Origin: Candidatus Omnitrophota bacterium
GTDB lineage: Bacteria; Omnitrophota; Gorgyraeia; Zapsychrales; Fredricksoniimonadaceae
Length of the DNA stretch: 52,896 nt
Reading direction: 5' to 3'
Assembly: GCA_903901225.1 (NCBI GenBank)
Contig: CAIUQE010000008.1
Coordinates: 1 to 52,896 of the forward strand
Part shown: in pieces, positions 32,350 through 40,800 of the stretch
Position numbering within the stretch: the stretch's first letter is position 1
How the letters are laid out: each line of letters starts with the position of its first letter
Translations under genes and position numbers: made by a program
The notes under the pieces: generated by a model
Databases searched by the model: none
What the model was told of the DNA's origin: nothing
What the model saw: only the letters and a program-made list of their open reading frames with translations

Positions 32350-32862
32350 TCAACGTTTTTTGCGTGACCATAAGGCCAAAAGCTCCTGATCGATCCTTTG
32401 CGCCACGACAGAGGATATGTGCTTGCCGTCCTCGCCCGCCCTGGTCCGGGCCGCATGCCGCGCCGGCGAATTCTCTTCCCTGTGCCCCCTGGCCGCGAAT
32501 TGCGCGACGCTCCAGGTCGTGGCGCCCCGGTGGCGGCACGCCAGCGCCAGTTCCCTGTCATCGGTCACGCAAATGATGGAACGCGGGTCCGCGGCTTCCT
32601 CAACGCTCACGCGAATATGGTCATCCGCCGATATGCCTTTGGTAAAGAACACCCCGACCCCGGTCCACGCCTGGTTGCCGGAAAAATAAACATCCTCTTT
32701 CCCGTCAAAAACAACCGTGATGCTGTTGCACCCGCTACCATGAGGCCGGCGATCGGAAATGAACCGAATAAGCGCCGCACGCCCGTCCTCAAGCGTCGCC
32801 CGGTCGAACTCCGCCAGCGTCTTCATCACATTGTACCCGTCTATCAGGAACTGTCGTGACAT
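32350..32862 (-). CDS. YacP-like NYN-domain ribonuclease
   Basis: A 170-residue NYN (PIN-like) domain protein of the YacP/Rae1 type, ribosome-linked endonucleases in Firmicutes. The N-terminal FLIDGYNVMKTL holds the first catalytic Asp, TVVFDG the second, and IICVTDDRELALACRHRGAT the later Asp cluster. The ATG at 32862 directly precedes the conserved start and has AGGCGG eight bases ahead, so the 74-nt overlap with the upstream flippase-like gene appears real. Role here unknown. Confidence 0.85.
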   Translation of the reverse strand: MSRQFLIDGYNVMKTLAEFDRATLEDGRAALIRFISDRRPHGSGCNSITVVFDGKEDVYFSGNQAWTGVGVFFTKGISADDHIRVSVEEAADPRSIICVTDDRELALACRHRGATTWSVAQFAARGHREENSPARHAARTRAGEDGKHISSVVAQRIDQELLALWSRKKR

Positions 32863-33781
32863 ACACAATACCGCCTATCAAGCCCGTAATGATAACGAAA
32901 AAGAAACTGATAAGGCTCAAACCCAAGGCAACCCCCTTATCAAGCCCGACCTTGGCCAGAAAATATACCCAGCCCACCTCGCGCACGCCAAGCCCGCCGA
33001 TGGACGGCAGGAATGTGACCGCCGCAACGATCGGCGAAAAGACCAGGAACGGCAGGAACCGCACGTCCTGATGGAGCGCCAACGCGATGAGATAGAACAT
33101 GACGGCGGAGATTGCCTGGATGACGCACGAAAAAATTACGCAACCCCAGGCGGTGCGTTTTTTGCCGGTCATGAGTATCACGTCCTCGTGCATCTGCAGG
33201 ATGCCGCGCTGAAGCCGCGGGAACCGGCTGACCAGCCCGCCGAAAAAGCGGTAAAGCCTCTGATTAAAAAGCATGCCGCCGAGAACAAGGGAGAGCGTCG
33301 TCAGGAACGCGATAGGGATAATGACCGACGGGGCATCGATCAGGCGGCTACCCACCGCATACGCCAGGGCCGCCACGATCACCAGCCCCGCGAAACCGCT
33401 CAGGCGATCAAGGACGACCGAAGCGAACACCTTCGGCTTTTGCCCGACCCCGCGGCTGAGGCCGATGGCCTTCACCACGTCGCCGCCGATGGATGTTGGC
33501 AGGAACAGGTTGCAAAAAAGCCCGATGAAAAAATACCGGCAAACCTGCCCGACAGTGACATCCAGGTTGAGCGCGCGCATGAACAAAAACCAGCGGATCA
33601 GGACCAGGCCGTTGATGAGCACATGCATCAGCCCCGCCCAGCACAGGAGCCCCACATCGGCCTGCTTCATGATGCTGAAGGTATCCCTCCAGTTGATGAA
33701 AGAAAAGATCCAGGCCAGAAGGCCGGCGCTCAAAAGAATTCGCCCAAGGAACGAAAGGATATTTTTGAATTTTTCGGTCAT
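32789..33781 (-). CDS. UPF0104/LPG-synthase TM-type membrane protein (flippase-like)
   Basis: A 330-residue polytopic protein of the lysylphosphatidylglycerol synthase transmembrane family, whose members include lipid flippases and glycolipid-linked proteins. Family marks are FFIGLFCNLFLPTSIGGDVV near the first third, VLDRLSGFAGLVI after it, and FLPSIGGLGVREVGWVYFLA toward the end. There is no cytosolic aminoacyl-transfer domain. ATG 33781 overlaps the lipA stop (ATGA). A second family member lies at 42259-43203. Confidence 0.9.
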   Translation of the reverse strand: MTEKFKNILSFLGRILLSAGLLAWIFSFINWRDTFSIMKQADVGLLCWAGLMHVLINGLVLIRWFLFMRALNLDVTVGQVCRYFFIGLFCNLFLPTSIGGDVVKAIGLSRGVGQKPKVFASVVLDRLSGFAGLVIVAALAYAVGSRLIDAPSVIIPIAFLTTLSLVLGGMLFNQRLYRFFGGLVSRFPRLQRGILQMHEDVILMTGKKRTAWGCVIFSCVIQAISAVMFYLIALALHQDVRFLPFLVFSPIVAAVTFLPSIGGLGVREVGWVYFLAKVGLDKGVALGLSLISFFFVIITGLIGGIVYVTTVPDRRVQCDEDAGGVRPGDA

Positions 33782-34680
33782 ATGCCGGAAGCCTCGCACG
33801 CTGTCGCGTAAATTTTTTCCGCCAGATAGGAACTGCGCACCAAAGGGCCCGCCGCCACTTCCGCGAACCCCATGGCCAACCCTTCGCGGCGGTACATCTC
33901 AAATGTTCCCGGATCAACAAAACGCGCCACCGGCCACTGGCGGCCATCCGCCCGCGGGGCCAGATACTGCCCGATCGTGACCACATCACACCCGGCGCGC
34001 TTCAACTCATCCAACGCCCCGATCACCTCATCGTCCGTCTCGCCAAGCCCGACCATCAATCCTGATTTAACCAAGCCGTCGCTCAGAGAACGCCGCGCCA
34101 CGCGCAGCGCTTCAAGGGAGCGGTCGTGGTCAGCCTGGGGCCTCCAGGCATGTGCCAGCCTGCGGACCATCTCGATATTATGCCCCACCACCTGCGGCCC
34201 CGCCGCGGCAATGGTCTCAAAACATTCCGCCCGCGCCAGAAAGTCCGGCACCAAGATCTCAATACTGGCCGACGGGGCCACCGCATGGATCGCGTTCACC
34301 GTCGCGGCAAAATGCCCCGCGCCGCCATCCACCAGGTCATCGCGCGTAACGGATGTGATGACCGCGTGTTTCAACCCGAGATCAGCAACGCTTAGCGCGA
34401 TCCGCCGGGGTTCATCCGCGTCCAGCGGCCCCGGAACACCGGTCTTCACGGCGCAAAAATGACACGCGCGCGTGCAGGTATCACCCATGATCATGAACGT
34501 CGCGGTCCCGCTGTTCCAGCAACGGCCGGTATTAGGGCAGCGCGCCCCTTCACACACCGTATGCAGGGATCTCTCCCGCAAAAGGCCCTTCATGCCCTTC
34601 ACGCGCCGCAGCTCCTCGGGACCGGGCAGGTCCTGCCGGAACCACGACGGAAGCGTCGGCGCAGCCTCATCCCGGGACAT
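33778..34680 (-). CDS. lipA: Lipoyl synthase
   Basis: A radical SAM enzyme that inserts two sulfurs into octanoyl groups on lipoyl domains. The auxiliary cluster motif is CEGARCPNTGRC near residue 43, and the radical SAM motif CTRACHFC follows near 73. Further family blocks are LKHAVITSVTRDDLVDGGAG, SIEILVPDF, HNIEMVRRL and KSGLMVGLGETDDEV. A normal 300 residues. LipB, needed to supply octanoyl groups, is not in the window. It overlaps def by 14 nt. Confidence 0.96.
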   Translation of the reverse strand: MSRDEAAPTLPSWFRQDLPGPEELRRVKGMKGLLRERSLHTVCEGARCPNTGRCWNSGTATFMIMGDTCTRACHFCAVKTGVPGPLDADEPRRIALSVADLGLKHAVITSVTRDDLVDGGAGHFAATVNAIHAVAPSASIEILVPDFLARAECFETIAAAGPQVVGHNIEMVRRLAHAWRPQADHDRSLEALRVARRSLSDGLVKSGLMVGLGETDDEVIGALDELKRAGCDVVTIGQYLAPRADGRQWPVARFVDPGTFEMYRREGLAMGFAEVAAGPLVRSSYLAEKIYATACEASGI

Positions 34681-35191
34681 GAGGCCGGATCTTTTTCTGG
34701 AGCGATTCCAGATGTTTCAGTTTGTCCTTGAACTTTATTTTTTCGAGCCTTGAAGCATGGTCGATGATCATGCGCCCGTTGAGATGGTCGATCTCGTGCT
34801 GAAACACTTTCGCCGGTGTCCCCGAAAGCTCAACTTCCAGCGTCTCGTTGCGTTCGCTCAAATACCTGACGCTGATCTTTTCCGGCCGCTTGACCTTGAT
34901 GCGGATGCCGGGAAAGCTCAGGCAGCCCTCTTCCATGACGGTCTGTTTGACGGATTTGTGGATGACCCGGGGATTGACGACCGCAAAGGGACCTTCGCCG
35001 ATATCCGCGACAAATATCATTTCCAGGACACCCACCTGGGAGGCGGCAAGGCCCGTCCCGTCGAAGGCGTACATGGCGGTGATCATTTCCCGGATGAGAA
35101 GACGCTCCGCCGGCCCCACCGCACAGATGGGCCGCGCCACCTGGCGCAGGCACGGGTCACCGTAGGTCCTAAGCCTTAACCGTGTTGTCAT
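34667..35191 (-). CDS. def: Peptide deformylase
   Basis: Removes the formyl group from new proteins. The three catalytic motifs are intact: GTGLAASQVG (motif 1), EGCLSFPG (motif 2 with metal Cys), and QHEIDHLNG (motif 3, HExxH metal site). The 174-residue protein has a charged C-terminal helix, as in type 1 enzymes. It overlaps panD by 23 nt and lipA by 14 nt, which is unusually dense. Confidence 0.96.
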   Translation of the reverse strand: MTTRLRLRTYGDPCLRQVARPICAVGPAERLLIREMITAMYAFDGTGLAASQVGVLEMIFVADIGEGPFAVVNPRVIHKSVKQTVMEEGCLSFPGIRIKVKRPEKISVRYLSERNETLEVELSGTPAKVFQHEIDHLNGRMIIDHASRLEKIKFKDKLKHLESLQKKIRPHVPG

Positions 35192-35519
35192 CGTTGAGGT
35201 ACACCGTGCGGGTCTTCATGGCTTTGGCTTCTTCGGGCGTCACAAGCGCGTAACTGACAATGATGAGCTTGTCGCCAACATATCCCAGGCGCGCCGCGGG
35301 CCCGTTGAGGCAAATGTAGCCCGAACCGGCTTTCCCGGCGATCACATAAGTTTCCAGGCGGGCGCCGTTATTGACGTTGAAGATCTCGACCTTCTCGCCG
35401 GGGATGATGCCCACGGCCTGGATGATATTCTCGTCGATGGTGATGCTGCCTTCATAATACAGTTCCGCCGCGCTGATGCGGGCGTTGGCGATCTTGGCTT
35501 TGCAGAACGTCAGGTACAT
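35169..35519 (-). CDS. panD: Aspartate 1-decarboxylase
   Basis: Makes beta-alanine from aspartate for pantothenate and CoA. It is a pyruvoyl enzyme made as a proenzyme; the self-cleavage site Gly24-Ser25 stands in AAELYYEGSITID exactly where E. coli PanD is cut. VNNGARLETYVI and LNGPAARLGYVGDKLIIVSY are conserved active-site parts. The 116 residues are normal length. No other pan gene is near. Confidence 0.95.
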   Translation of the reverse strand: MYLTFCKAKIANARISAAELYYEGSITIDENIIQAVGIIPGEKVEIFNVNNGARLETYVIAGKAGSGYICLNGPAARLGYVGDKLIIVSYALVTPEEAKAMKTRTVYLNDDNTVKA

Positions 35520-35546
35520 GGGTATGGATTCTCCACCTTGGACAAA

Positions 35547-35870
35547 TTAAAGCTGGGCCTTAAGCCGCTCCAGCAGTTTGGGTTTGGGAAGGGCGCCGAC
35601 CATCTGGTCAACGACCGCGCCGTTCTTGAAGATCAACAGCGTTGGGATCGACGCCACGTCGAACTGTGAAGCAAGTTCGGGAGATTCGTCGACGTTGACC
35701 TTACCGACCTTGGCCTTGCCCGCGATCTCACCCGCGATCTCCTCCACGATGGGAAGGACCATGCGGCACGGCCCGCACCACTCGGCCCAGAAATCGACCA
35801 GCACCGGGACCGTTGACTTCAGGACCTCGGATTCAAAATTCTCAGACGTTATCTTTATAGCCGCCCCCAT
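35547..35870 (-). CDS. trxA: Thioredoxin
   Basis: A 107-residue cytosolic thioredoxin with the redox site [10 protein letters not shown], the buried Asp in [22 protein letters not shown], and the cis-proline loop [14 protein letters not shown] 35870 has AGGAGGAG directly before it at five bases; the frame open upstream is not needed. It is the first gene of the long minus-strand string down to 27827, served by the promoter at 35930-35958. Confidence 0.96.
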   Translation of the reverse strand: MGAAIKITSENFESEVLKSTVPVLVDFWAEWCGPCRMVLPIVEEIAGEIAGKAKVGKVNVDESPELASQFDVASIPTLLIFKNGAVVDQMVGALPKPKLLERLKAQL

Positions 35871-35929
35871 AACTCCTCCTTTTGGGTACAAAAAACCTCA
35901 ACCGTATTTTTCCCTTAAAATGAATGTTT

Positions 35930-35958
35930 ATTATAAATGGCTAATAACCAAGCCGCAA
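35930..35958 (-). promoter_or_regulatory. Promoter of the trxA-lamG gene string
   Basis: TTGCGG (35958-35953) and a perfect TATAAT (35935-35930) with a 17-base spacer on the minus strand. The predicted transcript starts about 50 bases before trxA. No other good promoter is obvious until the end of the string, so 13 genes may depend on it. Confidence 0.65.
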
Positions 35959-35973
35959 GGGATTCTTGAGGAG

Positions 35974-36099
35974 TTAACCCTTCCCCGCCATGCCCTTGGG
36001 AAAGGAAACCTTACTGCCACCACCAACCCTGTTGTTGCCTTTATTGCGCAAAAGGCGCGCGATATCCTTCTGCCTGTTATTAGGACTGCCTTTTGACAT
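35974..36099 (-). CDS. 41-residue basic ORF, unknown
   Basis: An ORF of 41 codons from ATG 36099 to TAA 35974. The product starts MSKGSPNNRQKDIARLLRNK and continues GNNRVGGGSKVSFPKGMAGK; it is rich in Lys, Arg, Asn and Gly. AAGGA stands seven bases before the ATG. It lies upstream of the trxA promoter, whose -35 box begins 15 bases after the stop. No family is recognised, and an unexpressed ORF cannot be excluded. Confidence 0.45.
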   Translation of the reverse strand: MSKGSPNNRQKDIARLLRNKGNNRVGGGSKVSFPKGMAGKG

Positions 36100-36162
36100 A
36101 CACCGATCCTTGTATTGACCGATCACTGGCGGGTTTACATTTAGTCATCGCTGGCAAATCGA

Positions 36163-36224
36163 GCGTAGGGGCCGACCTCGTGTCGGCCCGTTGCACCGGG
36201 CGGACACGAGGTCCGCCCCTACGC
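36163..36224. repeat. REP/BIME element, copy 5
   Basis: GCGTAGGGGCCGAC-ctcgt-GTCGGCCC, a GTTGCACC linker, then GGGCGGAC-acgag-GTCCGCCCCTACGC. Both hairpins are perfect. The left stem differs from copy 4 on both arms together (CCGAC/GTCGG instead of CGGAC/GTCCG). It begins 17 bases after the mipA-like stop. Confidence 0.92.
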
Positions 36225-36241
36225 ACAATTTTATTGTCCCG

Positions 36242-36991
36242 TTAAAACCTGTATGTTATCCCGGCGGCGGCGCTGAGGATATAGTCCCTGTCCACGACCG
36301 GGCTCTTGCGGGACTGGGAACCCAGGGCTTCAATACTGAATTTCGTGGCCACGATCCATCTTTTCGCGATGCCGAAACTAAAAAGCGCGTTGGCAAAGGG
36401 GGCCGCTTCCCCACCCGGTTCAAACGCATTACGGCCGGGAATCGCCTCAGCGCTACGAACGCCGTAATAATAATTCACCAGCGCTTTGGTCTGGTAATGC
36501 GCGCCCACTGACGGAATAAAACGGAAAATGTTCCCTTCGAACTCGCGGCTGATCTCCAGGCTGTATTCCTGGCCATCGTAACGGCCCAGGACATCCGCGA
36601 GGGCTTCCATCGAGAGGGCCAGCTGCTGCCAGGGCAGTTCATAAACAGCCTTGACGCCGGCATCCCAGGACATGCGCCGGTCTTTCATGCCGTCCAGGGC
36701 CGAACTGTCACCAGAACGATACCCCATCAGCCGCGGGCCTGTCACAGCGCTGATGAGCAGTTTGTCTCGCCTGAAAAAATGATACCCGGCCGCCGCGCCT
36801 TTGACGTAGAAATCTTTATATTCCAGGGAAAAGAAAGGCATCGCGGTCGTTTGCGTGCCCACACCCTGATACGGGCCTCGGGTGACCACAGCACCCGCGC
36901 CGACAAGGTTGATGGCCTCAGCCGATGACGCCGCAAAGACACCCGAACAGGCGCTGATAAAAATGGTCGCTCCCAGGAATATCCTTTTCAT
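36242..36991 (-). CDS. MipA/OmpV-family outer membrane protein
   Basis: A 249-residue beta-barrel protein with a signal peptide (MKRIFLGATIFISACSGVFA; the Cys is not in a clear lipobox). VGAGAVVTRGPYQGVG and MPFFSLEYKDFYVKGAAAGY match the start of MipA/OmpV barrels, alternating strands continue to the end, and the final residue Phe (ITYRF) is the usual signal for barrel assembly. MipA binds murein enzymes in E. coli, OmpV is a porin-like antigen; the job here is open. It follows the DUF3108 gene by 24 nt. Confidence 0.85.
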   Translation of the reverse strand: MKRIFLGATIFISACSGVFAASSAEAINLVGAGAVVTRGPYQGVGTQTTAMPFFSLEYKDFYVKGAAAGYHFFRRDKLLISAVTGPRLMGYRSGDSSALDGMKDRRMSWDAGVKAVYELPWQQLALSMEALADVLGRYDGQEYSLEISREFEGNIFRFIPSVGAHYQTKALVNYYYGVRSAEAIPGRNAFEPGGEAAPFANALFSFGIAKRWIVATKFSIEALGSQSRKSPVVDRDYILSAAAGITYRF

Positions 36992-37015
36992 ACCATGTCT
37001 CCTTTAATTAAAATC

Positions 37016-37810
37016 TCACTCCTGCAAAACCGCGGTCACGCTCGTAAATACCGGCGCCTTGATCACGACAAGGAACGGCGTTTTCTTCGCGTCATCGGTC
37101 ACATAGCCGCTCGCGCGCCCTTCGCGAAAATCCGTCCCGTTGATCCTGGCGAACGGTGTCAGGTGCAACGCGGAACGCCCCATCACCTGGGCGCGCACCG
37201 AGACGGACACGAACAGATCATAAACTTTCTCGCTGTTGCAAACCTTGAACGCGTACACCTGCCCCGGTTCGAGCGGCATCAGGCGTCCGATATACGCCGC
37301 CGTCAGGTTATCCTGGATGCCTGGCGGGATATCAAAGGTCTTTTCCGACTTGTCCACCGCGTTGCGGAAACGCGCCTTGCCGGCCTCATGGTCGAAATCA
37401 GTCACGGCATTTTTGCGGTAATTGCCTTCGCGGCGGTTCTCCTCATGGCGCAGGGAATAAAACTTTTCGGCGTCAAAATAGGAACGGTAATGGTCCTCAA
37501 CAGGGTAAAAACGCGCGACGAACCCGACTGTGCGTCCCGTGACCTCGATCAGGTAACAGGGCCGCCCGCGCCACGTGACCCGGCCCTTGACCTCGGCCAC
37601 AAGTTCCCCCGCGGTAAGCCCCAGCCATGTGATACGGTAAACCAGGCGTTCATGCTCCGGCATCTTCATGGCCGCGGGCAATGCCGCGGTCGTAATTACG
37701 GGTAATTTGCCCAGGACGGAAACTCCGGGCACGGTCGCGGCACAGCCCGCGATAAAAACCATGCCCAACACGAGTCTCGCCGAAAAAAATATGTTAAACT
37801 TCTTTATCAT
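37016..37810 (-). CDS. DUF3108 lipoprotein
   Basis: A 264-residue predicted lipoprotein: hydrophobic LVLGMVFIAGC ends in a lipobox (FIAGC). The mature region matches the DUF3108 fold, with ERLVYRITWLGLTAGELVAE at its start, VARFYPVEDHYRSYFDAEKF and LRHEENRREGNYRKNAVTDF in the middle, and KTPFLVVIKAPVFTSVTAVL at the end. DUF3108 proteins are periplasmic beta-rich proteins that resemble lipid carriers, without proven function. No Shine-Dalgarno; a promoter lies just upstream. Confidence 0.85.
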   Translation of the reverse strand: MIKKFNIFFSARLVLGMVFIAGCAATVPGVSVLGKLPVITTAALPAAMKMPEHERLVYRITWLGLTAGELVAEVKGRVTWRGRPCYLIEVTGRTVGFVARFYPVEDHYRSYFDAEKFYSLRHEENRREGNYRKNAVTDFDHEAGKARFRNAVDKSEKTFDIPPGIQDNLTAAYIGRLMPLEPGQVYAFKVCNSEKVYDLFVSVSVRAQVMGRSALHLTPFARINGTDFREGRASGYVTDDAKKTPFLVVIKAPVFTSVTAVLQE

Positions 37811-37825
37811 GGGTGCGGTGAACCT

Positions 37826-37853
37826 ATAATATCGGGGGTCAAGGCATTCTCAA
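37826..37853 (-). promoter_or_regulatory. Promoter for the DUF3108-mipA pair
   Basis: TTGAGA (37853-37848) and TATTAT (37831-37826) with a 16-base spacer on the minus strand. Transcription would begin about ten bases before the ATG at 37810, leaving almost no leader, as at 8069-8096. The overlapping TATAAT at 37825-37830 on the plus strand has no good -35. Confidence 0.4.
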
Positions 37854-37883
37854 CCGCGCCCATTCTAGCAAGACGGAGGCCCT

Positions 37884-39218
37884 ATGACCGAAAAAAAATC
37901 CAAATTATTCGTCCTCGACACCAACGTCATCCTGCATGACAGCGATTGCCTGCACCAGTTCAAGCAGCACGACATCATCCTCCCGATCACGGTGCTCGAA
38001 GAACTCGACAAGTTCAAAAAAGGGAATGAAACCCTTAATTTCCACGCGCGCCACTTCCTCAAGGAGATCGACGAGATCTCCAGCGACGGCATCTTCAACG
38101 GGGGGTTGCCCATCGGGCGCAACAAGGGCAAGCTCATCATCCGGCTCGACGAAAAGTTCCACCCGGACCTTAAAGCGCATTTTGACACGGACAAGCCCGA
38201 CCACAAGATCCTCAACTGCGCCTACTGCCTCGCCAAGGAGAACCCGGGGCGTCCCGTCACGCTCGTTACCAAGGACGTGAACCTGCGGATGAAGGCCAAG
38301 GCCGTGAAACTGATCGCCGAGGACTACACCACCGACCACGTCAAGGATATTTCCGAGATCTACAAGGGCTACCGCTTCGAGGAGAATGTGTCGCGGGAAC
38401 TCATCAACCGCCTGAGTCACGACGCGGAAGGCGTATCCCCCACGCATTTCAAGTCACGCTCGAAATTCCAGGCGAACGAGTACATCGTCGCCCGCAACAA
38501 GGACATGTCGGCCATCGGCTATGTGGACCCCAAGGACATGATGGTCAAGCACATCACCAAAGCCATGGCTTCGGGGATCAAGCCGCGCAACGTCGAACAG
38601 ATGTTCGCCCTGCACGCGCTTATGAACGAGAACATCCGCCTGGTCACGATCTCAGGGAAAGCCGGTACCGGCAAGACCCTGCTGGCGCTCGCCGCCGCCC
38701 TGGAACAGCGCGACAACTACAAGCAGATCTTCCTGGCACGGCCCATCGTCGCCCTCTCCAACCGGGACCTGGGCTACCTGCCCGGCGATGTCGACGAAAA
38801 GATCGGCCCCTACATGCAGCCGCTCTACGACAACCTGGGTGTCATCCAGGACCGCCTCATCGAGACCGTGGAACGCCGCGGCAAGAAATTCCAGAAACTG
38901 ATGGATGAGGAAAAGCTCGTCATCGCCCCGCTCGCCTACATCCGCGGCCGCAGCCTGGTCGACACGTTCTTCATCGTGGACGAAGCGCAGAACCTCACGC
39001 CCCATGAGATCAAGACCATCATCACCCGCGTGGGCGAGAACACGAAGATCGTTTTTACCGGCGACATTTTCCAGATCGACCACCCCTACCTGGACATCTA
39101 CTCCAACGGGTTGAGTCACCTCATCGACAAGATGCAGGGCCAGAAGATCTACACCCACATTTTCCTGGAAAAAGGCGAACGGTCGGAACTGGCGGAACTG
39201 GCGAGCGACCTGCTTTAA
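37884..39218 (+). CDS. PIN-PhoH ATPase (PhoH2/YlaK-type)
   Basis: A 444-residue fusion of an N-terminal PIN ribonuclease domain (LFVLDTNVILHDSDCLHQF with its first catalytic Asp, LPITVLEELDKFKKGNE, VTKDVNLRMKA) and a C-terminal PhoH P-loop ATPase. The ATPase has SGKAGTGKTLLALAAALEQ (Walker A), RPIVALSNRDLGYLPGDVDE and FFIVDEAQNLTPHEIK (Walker B). Such proteins unwind and cut RNA. ACGGAGG precedes the ATG by four bases. No antitoxin-like gene is upstream. It ends directly against the converging gene at 39219. Confidence 0.95.
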   Translation: MTEKKSKLFVLDTNVILHDSDCLHQFKQHDIILPITVLEELDKFKKGNETLNFHARHFLKEIDEISSDGIFNGGLPIGRNKGKLIIRLDEKFHPDLKAHFDTDKPDHKILNCAYCLAKENPGRPVTLVTKDVNLRMKAKAVKLIAEDYTTDHVKDISEIYKGYRFEENVSRELINRLSHDAEGVSPTHFKSRSKFQANEYIVARNKDMSAIGYVDPKDMMVKHITKAMASGIKPRNVEQMFALHALMNENIRLVTISGKAGTGKTLLALAAALEQRDNYKQIFLARPIVALSNRDLGYLPGDVDEKIGPYMQPLYDNLGVIQDRLIETVERRGKKFQKLMDEEKLVIAPLAYIRGRSLVDTFFIVDEAQNLTPHEIKTIITRVGENTKIVFTGDIFQIDHPYLDIYSNGLSHLIDKMQGQKIYTHIFLEKGERSELAELASDLL

Positions 39219-40775
39219 TTATCCGCTTGTTTTATCGCGGCGGCGCGCCAAAGCCCTCAAGCGCGACACTTCATTATTGAACAGGTGCGCAATAAAAGTG
39301 AGCATGAACGGGAATAAGTAAATAAACGTAGTCTTAGCGAAAAGCGTTAAAGAAAAATTTAAATAGATGCCACGGATAATGGTGTCGATCAGCGCCGGCG
39401 AATTTACCAGCATGCGCCAGCACGTTAATAAATAAAGACCGCCACCTTTACAGATTATGACTGTCGAGCCAACGGGATGCTGCCTGAGCATCATCCAGAC
39501 ATTCCACTGGTACATATTGTTCCCCCAGCCGGTCACCCCGAAATACTGCTGAATAACATGCAAGGTCAGATTTCCGGGATCCCCCTCGAACATCAGCATG
39601 GAAAATAAAGGCGGCAGAGAAATTAAAAGCGCGGCAATAAGGACAACTGCCTTGCCAAATCTTTTTTCCATCCTGTTCAAGAATAACGTGAACGGAAAGG
39701 CCAGCAACGCCGCCGCTGTCGCGATCAAATACCGGTAGCCGTACCACCCTCCCTGTGTCATCCAGGCCATCACAACATAGAAATTCACGCATAACGGCAA
39801 CAAACTTATCAGGACAACGCGCCGCAGGGAATGTTTTTGGATAATGGCCGCGCCTAACCCGACCAAGATGAAGGGCGCCGAGTAGATCAATCCCCAATCC
39901 GGCCCCGTCAAAACATGCCATATTCGCTGAAGATAAAACAAAGGCGATTGGACCTTCAAAAGCAAATTCTTAATAACATCATTTTGCCCGTTGTTATGAT
40001 AAAAAATATCAGGCAACATCTGCAGCCCGACATATACCGCCCCCGCCAGAACATACGCGATCAAAATGTTTCTCCAGGCGGCATGCCGGTCCTTTGGGTC
40101 CACCTGAAGGATAAACAGGATCAGCGGCCACAGCATAAGTATCATGATATTATTCTGCCGGATAAGAATAAGGATCCCCAGCAAAGCCCCCAACCCGAAA
40201 GCGCTTAGCCAATACTGGCTCCATACCTTCCACTTATCGCGGGGCAAGATCAGCAACCACACTAAAATACTCACCACGCAAAATTCAAATATATGGCTGA
40301 AAACAGGACGACGAAAAACAAACAAAGGGATGCCTTGGCACAATACCATCAAAAAGATCCCCAGGACCGTTTCAAACTCATTGAAATATTGCCTTAATCC
40401 CACATAAAGGAACAAACAACCAAGCCAAAGATAGAAAACAGCGGCAACGCTGAACCCGTACACGGACCAGCTTTGCTCAATATTATCAGCCTTTCGGACC
40501 TGAACAATTTCATTGCCCTCTAAACGGTCGCCCCAGGAAAAGGCATAAACAAATGGCGCTGCCATTAAGCCGGGGCCGATGGGATGGAGCGGATTAGCCC
40601 CGCCAGTTGAAAAAAATTCTTTCTTGTACGACGGGAATTGCCCGTAAGCAATTGACGTGGCATGCGCGAAATACGACTCATCATCTCCCGAATACATCAT
40701 GCCGGAACGTTCCATCTGATAAGGCCTGAATAGAAAGAACCCTATGATAAAGATCAAGAACGCGAGTTTATACAT
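39219..40775 (-). CDS. Polytopic GT-C-like membrane protein
   Basis: A 518-residue protein with about 12 hydrophobic helices. The first large loop has GMMYSGDDESYFAHATSI, with the acidic pair expected at the active site of GT-C sugar transferases that use polyprenyl-phosphate donors. Later loops contain GGWYGYRYLIATAAALLAFP, which also fits that class. It is the last gene of the surface-sugar cluster, so a role in glycan assembly or lipid modification is plausible. ATG 40775 has AGGTGG five bases ahead, better than GTG 40784. Confidence 0.75.
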   Translation of the reverse strand: MYKLAFLIFIIGFFLFRPYQMERSGMMYSGDDESYFAHATSIAYGQFPSYKKEFFSTGGANPLHPIGPGLMAAPFVYAFSWGDRLEGNEIVQVRKADNIEQSWSVYGFSVAAVFYLWLGCLFLYVGLRQYFNEFETVLGIFLMVLCQGIPLFVFRRPVFSHIFEFCVVSILVWLLILPRDKWKVWSQYWLSAFGLGALLGILILIRQNNIMILMLWPLILFILQVDPKDRHAAWRNILIAYVLAGAVYVGLQMLPDIFYHNNGQNDVIKNLLLKVQSPLFYLQRIWHVLTGPDWGLIYSAPFILVGLGAAIIQKHSLRRVVLISLLPLCVNFYVVMAWMTQGGWYGYRYLIATAAALLAFPFTLFLNRMEKRFGKAVVLIAALLISLPPLFSMLMFEGDPGNLTLHVIQQYFGVTGWGNNMYQWNVWMMLRQHPVGSTVIICKGGGLYLLTCWRMLVNSPALIDTIIRGIYLNFSLTLFAKTTFIYLFPFMLTFIAHLFNNEVSRLRALARRRDKTSG

Positions 40776-40800
40776 AAATTCCACCTATGAAGAGAAAAGA

